A stretch of DNA of 8,532 nt from JAHFHB01 sp964393875 (GTDB lineage Bacteria; Omnitrophota; Omnitrophia; Omnitrophales; Aquincolibacteriaceae): assembly GCA_964393875.1 (NCBI GenBank), contig CAYMUZ010000030.1:1-8532 (forward strand). Reading direction: 5' to 3'. Of the stretch, positions 5,132-8,532 are shown piece by piece. A program made the position numbers and the translations under genes. Under the pieces are notes generated by a model, which was not told the DNA's origin, ran no database searches, and saw nothing but the letters and a program-made list of their open reading frames with translations. How positions within the stretch are numbered: position 1 is the first letter of the stretch; every line of letters starts with the position of its first letter.

Positions 5132-5395
5132 ATGGACAAGAAAAAATTGGTAAGAGCGGCAATGAGCGGCCTTTTAACGATTGGTTTTATTGCAAGTTCG
5201 GGTGTTTCTTATGCGGATTCAAATGGCGGAGGATCAGCTGGTTGCAAAGGGGCGGGTGGCTGCAAGGGTGCGGGCAGCTGTAAGGGAGCAGGGCTCGCAG
5301 CTCATGCGGACGCCGAAGAACATGTGGCAAAGAAAGTAACAGACACGCCTGCTGAAGTTGAGGAAGCGGCTGAAGTTGCTGCAACAGTAAGTTAA
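5132..5395 (+). CDS. Exported protein with three CKGAG repeats (metal-binding or modified-peptide precursor candidate)
   Basis: An 87-aa protein. The signal peptide MDKKKLVRAAMSGLLTIGFI continues to SSGVSYA, with likely cleavage after A28. The mature part starts with a Gly/Ser linker, then three six-residue units GCKGAG, GCKGAG, SCKGAG (residues 37-54; C38, C44, C50), then an Ala/Glu-rich acidic tail (EEHVAKKVTDTPAEVEEAAE) with H58 and H64. The three DNA units differ at synonymous positions, so the repeat is kept for its peptide sequence. Cys-Lys-Gly repeats after a signal peptide recall metallophore-like precursors such as bufferins and HvfA, whose cysteines are modified by MNIO (DUF692) enzymes. 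No such enzyme is in this window, so that link is only suggestive; simple metal or thiol chemistry is equally possible. AAGGAA (5121-5126) is the ribosome-binding site, and a strong terminator ends this as a single-gene unit. Confidence 0.85.
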   Translation: MDKKKLVRAAMSGLLTIGFIASSGVSYADSNGGGSAGCKGAGGCKGAGSCKGAGLAAHADAEEHVAKKVTDTPAEVEEAAEVAATVS

Positions 5396-5417
5396 GCGTA
5401 AGAGTAAAAAAAACTCG

Positions 5418-5461
5418 AAAAGGGACGGGCAATCCATGATTGCCTGTCCCTTTTGTTTTTT
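5418..5461 (+). terminator. Rho-independent terminator
   Basis: A 16-bp stem, AAAAGGGACGGGCAAT (5418-5433) and ATTGCCTGTCCCTTTT (5439-5454), contains a single G-U wobble and is closed by a five-base loop. A G and a run of six T (5456-5461) follow. It lies 23 bases after the CKGAG gene stop. The A tract on the left arm gives it potential in the reverse direction too. Confidence 0.93.
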
Positions 5462-5465
5462 CAGC

Positions 5466-5494
5466 TTGTAGCCGATAACTCAGTGAACTACAAT
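5466..5494 (+). promoter_or_regulatory. Sigma-70-type promoter candidate for the amidotransferase-metF operon
   Basis: TTGTAG (5466-5471) and TACAAT (5489-5494) are spaced by 17 bp, directly after the upstream terminator and about ten bases before ATG 5505. The position and spacing fit the first gene of the 5505-7628 operon. The leader would be extremely short, so ATG 5505 may be read with little or no Shine-Dalgarno (only GGCGG nearby). Confidence 0.55.
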
Positions 5495-5504
5495 ACGGCG
5501 GTTT

Positions 5505-5819
5505 ATGAGTCCCAACCTGTTTAGCTCTAGATGGTTACGTTTATTTGCTGCCGTTTTGACGGCAAGCCCCCTGCTTTTTTCCAATGCCATCATTCTTCAA
5601 GCAGCGCCCCAGGATTCGGTCAAGGCCGGGATTGTGGGACGTGATCTGGGCAAGAAAGAAGAACCCGCGTCTTACCGTAAAGATGTGCCATTCATCGTGC
5701 CCGAAGAAGAAGGGCAATTTCTCCCTGTTCTCCATTCGGTACCTGGTACCGAAAATATAAAAATCATCATCAATCTCTCGCTATATAACAAAACCTCTTT
5801 CTCTCACAAACTCTTCTAA
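5505..5819 (+). CDS. Small exported protein of unknown function, 3' end replaced by a repeat insertion
   Basis: As written, a 104-aa protein with a long signal peptide (RWLRLFAAVLTASPLLFSNAI, cleavage probably near LQAAPQD) and a polar, charged mature part (GRDLGKKEEPASYRKDVPFIVPEEEGQFLPVLHS). From 5738 on the frame enters a palindromic, AT-rich element and ends in a lysine/asparagine-rich sequence unlike the rest (ENIKIIINLSLYNKTSFS). If bases 5751-5851, lying between two near-identical 13-mers, are removed in silico, the frame continues as SVLPMALGCVILRG and stops at TGA 5894-5896. That stop overlaps the ATG 5893 of the next gene in the ATGA form used repeatedly in this window. I infer that the native gene had this ending and has been interrupted. 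Product function is not recognised. Confidence 0.6.
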   Translation: MSPNLFSSRWLRLFAAVLTASPLLFSNAIILQAAPQDSVKAGIVGRDLGKKEEPASYRKDVPFIVPEEEGQFLPVLHSVPGTENIKIIINLSLYNKTSFSHKLF

Positions 5820-5851
5820 ATCGGAACCAGGTTCCTTTGGAACCTGGTACC
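5735..5851. repeat. Palindrome-bounded ~101-bp insertion (MITE- or REP-like)
   Basis: Three copies of a 13-mer GGWACCWGGTWCC occur: GGTACCTGGTACC (5738-5750), GGAACCAGGTTCC (5823-5835) and GGAACCTGGTACC (5839-5851). The first is part of a 19-bp palindrome with 9-bp arms TTCGGTACC and GGTACCGAA around a central T (5735-5753). The last two form a hairpin with 12 of 13 pairs and loop TTT. The interior (5754-5820) is AT-rich and has no coding content. It interrupts the frame starting at 5505. Confidence 0.65.
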
Positions 5852-5892
5852 TCGGTGTTGCCCATGGCTTTGGGTTGTGTTATTCTTCGCGG

Positions 5893-6753
5893 ATGAGTAA
5901 GCTGCCCGTTTTCATCATTAAAAACGAACCGCATGAATCCGGCGGCCTGATCGAACAGATTTTGGCCCGCCGTAAAATCGCCTCGCGTATGTTTGATTTA
6001 AAAGCGGGGGATGAGTTTCCTGATCCAACGTCCGGCTCGGCCTTGATCGTGCTGGGCGGGCCTGCCAGCTCTAATGACACCACGCCGCTGATGCAGAATG
6101 AATTGAAACAGGTGCGCCGGTGTCTTAAGGAAGGCATTCCTTATTTGGGAATCTGCCTTGGCTTGCAGGTGATGGTCAAAGCCGCGGGCGGCGAAGTGCT
6201 GAAGAGCCCCATGAAAGAGATCGGATTTTTCGATCCGGACGGCCGGCCTTACGAAGTCGAACTGACTTTTGAAGGGGCGACGGACCCGCTGTTCCGGGGG
6301 TTCCGCCAGAAAACTCTACGTGTCTTCCAACTGCACGGCGAAACCGTGAACCTGGTCAACGGATTGCATCTGCTCGCGGTTTCTGCCGGAGTTCCCAATC
6401 AAATTGTGCGCGCGGGCAAGAATGCCTATGGCATTCAGTGCCATTTTGAATTGACCCCGGAAATTTTTGAAATCTGGCTGCGCGAAGATGCCGATCTTAA
6501 ACGCCTGGACGCCACCAAGTTGCGTCAGGAATTTGAAGCCATGAAGAACGACTATCTTGCCACCGGCACACGCTTGATTGAAAACTTCCTTCAAATCGCG
6601 GGTCTTATTCGTTCCGTGTCATCCTCGTCGGCTCACTCCCTGTCATCCCCACATGTTCAGTCTCTGTCATCCCCGCATGTTCACTCCCTGTCATCCCCGC
6701 ATGTTCAGTCTCTGTCATCCCCGCATGGTTTAGGCGGGGATCTCAAATCATGA
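5893..6753 (+). CDS. Class I glutamine amidotransferase (GMP synthase GATase-like)
   Basis: A 286-aa protein of the stand-alone GATase1 type. The nucleophile is C88 in YLGICLGLQ (84-92), and the His-Glu partners are H184 and E186 in YGIQCHFELTPE (179-190). The oxyanion loop region is LIVLGGPASSND (51-62). Such proteins release ammonia from glutamine for transfer or act as peptidases on gamma-glutamyl compounds; the acceptor is unknown, as in most members annotated GMP-synthase-like. The core ends near residue 238. The last ~45 residues are a repetitive tail of SLSSPHV[Q/H] octapeptides made by 24-bp tandem repeats (6616-6741) and are not part of the family. I start at ATG 5893 rather than TTG 5875, which would lie in the preceding gene's likely 3' end. 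The stop overlaps metF in ATGA. Confidence 0.85.
   Translation: MSKLPVFIIKNEPHESGGLIEQILARRKIASRMFDLKAGDEFPDPTSGSALIVLGGPASSNDTTPLMQNELKQVRRCLKEGIPYLGICLGLQVMVKAAGGEVLKSPMKEIGFFDPDGRPYEVELTFEGATDPLFRGFRQKTLRVFQLHGETVNLVNGLHLLAVSAGVPNQIVRAGKNAYGIQCHFELTPEIFEIWLREDADLKRLDATKLRQEFEAMKNDYLATGTRLIENFLQIAGLIRSVSSSSAHSLSSPHVQSLSSPHVHSLSSPHVQSLSSPHGLGGDLKS
6616..6741. repeat. 24-bp tandem repeat array ending in a hairpin, inside the amidotransferase frame
   Basis: Units of 24 bp start at 6616, 6640, 6664 and 6688, with a partial fifth at 6712. The core is CTGTCATCCCCGCATGTTCA. Alternate units share the same end (CTCACTCC or TTCAGTCT), showing a 48-bp higher-order duplication. The last unit continues into GCGGGGAT and forms an 8-bp stem ATCCCCGC (6717-6724) with GCGGGGAT (6734-6741). 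CATCCCCGC...GCGGGGAT hairpins are familiar as intergenic repeats; here the left arms have multiplied in a multiple-of-three unit and are translated. The right arm ends nine bases before metF ATG. Confidence 0.9.
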
Positions 6754-7628
6754 AGCTCACTGAAATCTATAAACAGAAAAGCCCCGCCTTTTCTTTCGAA
6801 TTTTTTCCGCCCAAAACGGACGAAGCCGAACAAAAACTTTTTGAAACGGCCGCTGAGCTAAAAGCGCTCAACCCCTCCTTTGTTTCCGTGACTTACGGCG
6901 CCATGGGCAGCACGCGCGACAATACGCTGCGCATCACGGAACGCATCAAGAATAAAATCGGCATCGAGGCGGCGGCGCACCTAACCTGCGTGGCACATAC
7001 GCGTGATGACATCGAGGGTATTCTTGGCCAATTGGCGGAGCGGGGGATTGAGAACATTGTGGCGCTGCGCGGCGATCCGCCCAAGGGCGAGGCGCAGTTC
7101 AAAGCCCCGGCGCACGGTTTTCCGTATGCTTCGGAACTGGTGCGTTTTATCCGCAGTCATCCAAAATTCAGCAAAGCGTTCGCGCTGGCCGTGGCGGGTT
7201 ACCCGGAAGGCCACATGGAATGCCGTGATAGAAAAAAAGACCTGGAACATTTAAAATATAAAGTAGACCAAGGTGCTGATGCCGTGATTACGCAGCTCTT
7301 TTTCAACAACGCCGATTATTTTGATTTTGTGACGCGCGCGCGGCAGGCGGGCATCCGCATTCCGATTGTGCCCGGTATTATGCCGCTGACCAACGTCAGC
7401 CAGATCCAGAGGTTTGCCGACATGTGCGGCTGCGCGATTCCCAAGGTGATGCAGGAAGCCATGGCACGCTTTGCCAATGACCCGCAAGCTGCGGAGAATT
7501 ACGGTATCGAATACGCCACTGCGCAATGCCGCGAGCTTTTAGCCGCCGGCGTGCCCGGTTTGCATTTTTACACTCTGAACAAATCCCGCGCTACGCGCGA
7601 CATTTGCCATAGTTTGGGAGTTAAATAA
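6750..7628 (+). CDS. metF: Methylenetetrahydrofolate reductase
   Basis: A 292-aa full-length MetF that reduces 5,10-methylene-THF to 5-methyl-THF with FAD, supplying methyl groups for methionine synthesis or a C1 pathway. The TIM-barrel landmarks are all present: SFEFFPPKT (15-23, catalytic E17, matching E. coli E28), FVSVTYGAMGS (44-54), AHLTCVAHT (76-84), IVALRGDPP (103-111, D109 matching E. coli D120 for FAD/folate), VAGYPEGH (148-155), ADAVITQLFFN (176-186) and PIVPGIMPL (205-213). It overlaps the amidotransferase stop by four bases, so translation is coupled. A GGGGA stretch from the repeat hairpin (6736-6740) is the only ribosome-binding-site-like sequence. There is no C-terminal SAM-binding regulatory domain, as usual for bacterial MetF. 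Confidence 0.97.
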   Translation: MKLTEIYKQKSPAFSFEFFPPKTDEAEQKLFETAAELKALNPSFVSVTYGAMGSTRDNTLRITERIKNKIGIEAAAHLTCVAHTRDDIEGILGQLAERGIENIVALRGDPPKGEAQFKAPAHGFPYASELVRFIRSHPKFSKAFALAVAGYPEGHMECRDRKKDLEHLKYKVDQGADAVITQLFFNNADYFDFVTRARQAGIRIPIVPGIMPLTNVSQIQRFADMCGCAIPKVMQEAMARFANDPQAAENYGIEYATAQCRELLAAGVPGLHFYTLNKSRATRDICHSLGVK

Positions 7629-7630
7629 AA

Positions 7631-7686
7631 TGTCACAGAGTGACACGTTCAATCAATCCAAAATCTAAAATCCAAATTCTAAAATC
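7631..7686. repeat. Inverted repeat TGTCAC...GTGACA plus A-rich degenerate repeat
   Basis: Just after metF lies a short dyad TGTCAC (7631-7636), AGA, GTGACA (7640-7645). A low-complexity run follows in which AATCCAAAATCTAAA-like units repeat imperfectly (7651-7686) up to the start of the DUF2203 gene. Both types are common filler repeats between genes in environmental genomes. The dyad is too weak and lacks a T run, so it is not a convincing terminator. Confidence 0.55.
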
Positions 7687-7688
7687 AG

Positions 7689-8087
7689 ATGAGTGATTTG
7701 AACGATATCAAAGTATTCACCCTGGAAGAAGCCGAGGCGCTTCTGCCGCACCTTAGCGTGCTCTTAAACCGCCTGCGCACGACCGCCCACGAAATCCGCA
7801 CACTGGAAGTGGAAATCGATCTGGAAGAACTGCTGCAGGAAGATGGCGATACTTCTAAAGTGGATAGCCGCGTGGAAGTCTATAACCGTAAAGTCGCTGA
7901 GTTTAATGAGGGGGCGGACCAGGTCCATGCTCCCGGGTGCTTTTTGAAGGACGTGGAAAACGGCCTGATCGACTTTTACAGTGTCCGCGAAGGCAAAGGG
8001 GTCTACCTTTGCTGGAAGCTGGGGGAAGATCGTATCCGCTTCTGGCATGAGGTGAATAAGGGATTTGGGTCGCGCGAAGAGCTATAA
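7689..8087 (+). CDS. DUF2203 family protein
   Basis: A 132-aa soluble protein. The N-terminal half is helical: VFTLEEAEALLPHLSVLLNRL (residues 9-29), then a long charged helix with HEIRTLEVEIDLEELLQ. The C-terminal half holds the DUF2203 signature GCFLKDVENGLIDFYSVREGKGVYLCWKLGEDRIRFWHEVNKGFGSRE (83-130), with the 'LCWK.GE..I.FWHE...GF..R' ending. Full length for the family. Function is not established. It starts at ATG 7689 without a Shine-Dalgarno, in the A-rich repeat region 60 bases after metF; it could belong to the same transcript. It is followed by the rpsB promoter. Confidence 0.9.
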   Translation: MSDLNDIKVFTLEEAEALLPHLSVLLNRLRTTAHEIRTLEVEIDLEELLQEDGDTSKVDSRVEVYNRKVAEFNEGADQVHAPGCFLKDVENGLIDFYSVREGKGVYLCWKLGEDRIRFWHEVNKGFGSREEL

Positions 8088-8102
8088 TAGCTTAAATAAT
8101 AC

Positions 8103-8131
8103 TTGCTCCCAAGTATCCTGCCGCTTATAAT
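8103..8131 (+). promoter_or_regulatory. rpsB promoter candidate
   Basis: TTGCTC (8103-8108) and a consensus TATAAT (8126-8131) are spaced by 17 bp. It lies just after the DUF2203 stop and predicts a start of transcription near 8138, about 168 nt before the rpsB start codon. This is a strong match for a highly expressed ribosomal-protein gene. Confidence 0.75.
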
Positions 8132-8137
8132 ACCGCA

Positions 8138-8305
8138 CTTAAATTGAGCCCTTCTAAGGTGTTGCATCGTTTTGTCCACCCCGAAGCCCCTGATTTGGTT
8201 CCGGCGAAGGTAGCTAACTCAAAACTCTAATGCCTGAATAGGCCGTGGCGGCGAAGGTGCCGGCACGCTAAGCCAAGACGCAAATTCCTAAAGGAGGATA
8301 ATTCT
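8138..8305 (+). promoter_or_regulatory. Structured 5' leader of rpsB
   Basis: About 168 nt of untranslated leader. It contains a stable hairpin CGTGGCGGC (8244-8252), loop GAAGGT, GCCGGCACG (8259-8267), with one internal G-G mismatch and possible outer pairing of GGC (8241-8243) with GCC (8272-8274). The 10-mer CGGCGAAGGT occurs twice, at 8202-8211 and 8249-8258, the second forming the loop side of the hairpin. AAGGAGG (8291-8297) is the ribosome-binding site. Leaders of rpsB commonly bind S2 for autoregulation, and a similar role is plausible here. No known riboswitch consensus was recognised. Confidence 0.5.
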
Positions 8306-8532
8306 TTGTCTGAGCTGACCATTAAACAACTTCTAGAAGCGGGTGTGCACTTTGGCCACCAAACGCAGCGCTGGAATCCCAAGATGAAAAAATACATCTT
8401 TGGCGCGCGCAACGGGATCTACATCATCAACCTCGAAATTACGCTTTCCTGTTTTAAGACGGCTCTCGAATTTCTCAAAAAAACCGTGGCGGAAGGGCAG
8501 AGCGTGCTTTTTGTCGGCACGAAGAAACAAGC
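8306..8532 (+). CDS. rpsB: 30S ribosomal protein S2 (5' part, cut by window end)
   Basis: The first 75 codons of S2. SELTIKQLLEAGVHFGHQT (2-20) followed by QRWNPKMKKYIFGARNGIYI (21-40) is the S2 family signature, and SVLFVGTKKQ closes the visible part. S2 binds late at the neck of the 30S subunit and is needed for S1 attachment. The only start codon with the right spacing to the perfect AAGGAGG (8-base gap) is TTG 8306; no ATG or GTG in frame precedes the conserved region. rpsB is usually followed by tsf, which would lie outside the window. Confidence 0.96.
   Translation, partial: MSELTIKQLLEAGVHFGHQTQRWNPKMKKYIFGARNGIYIINLEITLSCFKTALEFLKKTVAEGQSVLFVGTKKQ

Noticed and set aside
4927..5139. 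Minus-strand ORF across the divergent intergenic region
   Set aside because: It has no recognisable domain, covers the dyad and the upstream gene's ribosome-binding site, and is out of frame with the clear signal-anchor at 5009.
5098..5283. Plus-strand ORF overlapping the CKGAG gene in another frame
   Set aside because: It has no ribosome-binding site, starts within the dyad and yields a sequence without signal peptide or pattern; the 5132 frame has all three.
5875..5892. TTG start six codons upstream for the amidotransferase
   Set aside because: ATG 5893 is the better codon, and this stretch is explained as the original 3' end of the preceding gene.
6616..6741. CRISPR-like array
   Set aside because: The 24-bp units are directly adjacent with no unique spacers, and they are in frame with the amidotransferase; no cas genes are present.
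8138..8305. Known riboswitch (c-di-GMP-I was considered because of GACGCAAA at 8277-8284)
   Set aside because: The remaining conserved parts of the GEMM aptamer are missing and the downstream gene is ribosomal; no other known class fitted.

Overview
The window is a compact stretch of bacterial chromosome of mixed GC content. It has no rRNA, tRNA, insertion sequence or CRISPR array. Most neighbouring same-strand genes overlap or nearly touch (ATGA, GTGA and TAATG junctions at 442, 1101, 2222, 4421 and 6750). The few longer gaps hold hairpin repeats of the kind common in genomes of uncultured environmental bacteria. MetF, a DUF167 protein, a DUF2203 protein and rpsB with a TTG start fit a Gram-negative-type bacterium; the exported Cys-rich proteins and gene style are reminiscent of Candidatus Omnitrophota. 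That placement is an impression only and no marker here proves it.

Left part (1-1600, + strand): an SRPBCC-fold protein overlaps a 49-aa basic protein resembling an integrase arm-type DNA-binding domain. After an AT-rich spacer comes a type II toxin-antitoxin pair (BrnT-like toxin first, ribbon-helix-helix antitoxin second) with a small palindrome at its promoter, then a DUF167/YggU protein.

Middle part (1600-5460): a repeat-like GC hairpin region, a 40-aa single-span membrane peptide, a second copy of a CCCTCACCC-type hairpin that supplies the ribosome-binding site of a small exported protein with six cysteines in mirror-symmetric spacing (C-x6-C-x3-C-x13-C-x3-C-x6-C), and an extended-SDR NAD-dependent epimerase/dehydratase. 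Facing it on the minus strand are a GT87/DUF2029-like polytopic membrane protein and, upstream of it, a gene for a probable membrane-anchored extracytoplasmic domain that looks broken by one extra base near 4922. Divergent from these is an 87-aa exported protein with three CKGAG repeats, preceded by a strong dyad and followed by a textbook terminator.

Right part (5460-8532, + strand): a promoter candidate precedes a small exported protein whose 3' end seems to have been interrupted by a ~101-bp palindrome-rich insert. Removing the insert in silico restores a reading frame ending in an ATGA overlap with the next gene, a class I glutamine amidotransferase. The amidotransferase carries an unusual C-terminal tail made of 24-bp tandem repeats and overlaps metF (methylenetetrahydrofolate reductase). 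A DUF2203 protein follows, then a good sigma-70-type promoter, a ~168-nt structured leader and the start of rpsB (ribosomal protein S2), cut by the window edge.

The best candidates for something new are the symmetric six-cysteine exported protein, the CKGAG-repeat exported protein (possibly a metal-binding or modified peptide precursor without its enzyme nearby), and the two cases where intergenic repeat DNA has entered or cut a coding frame.
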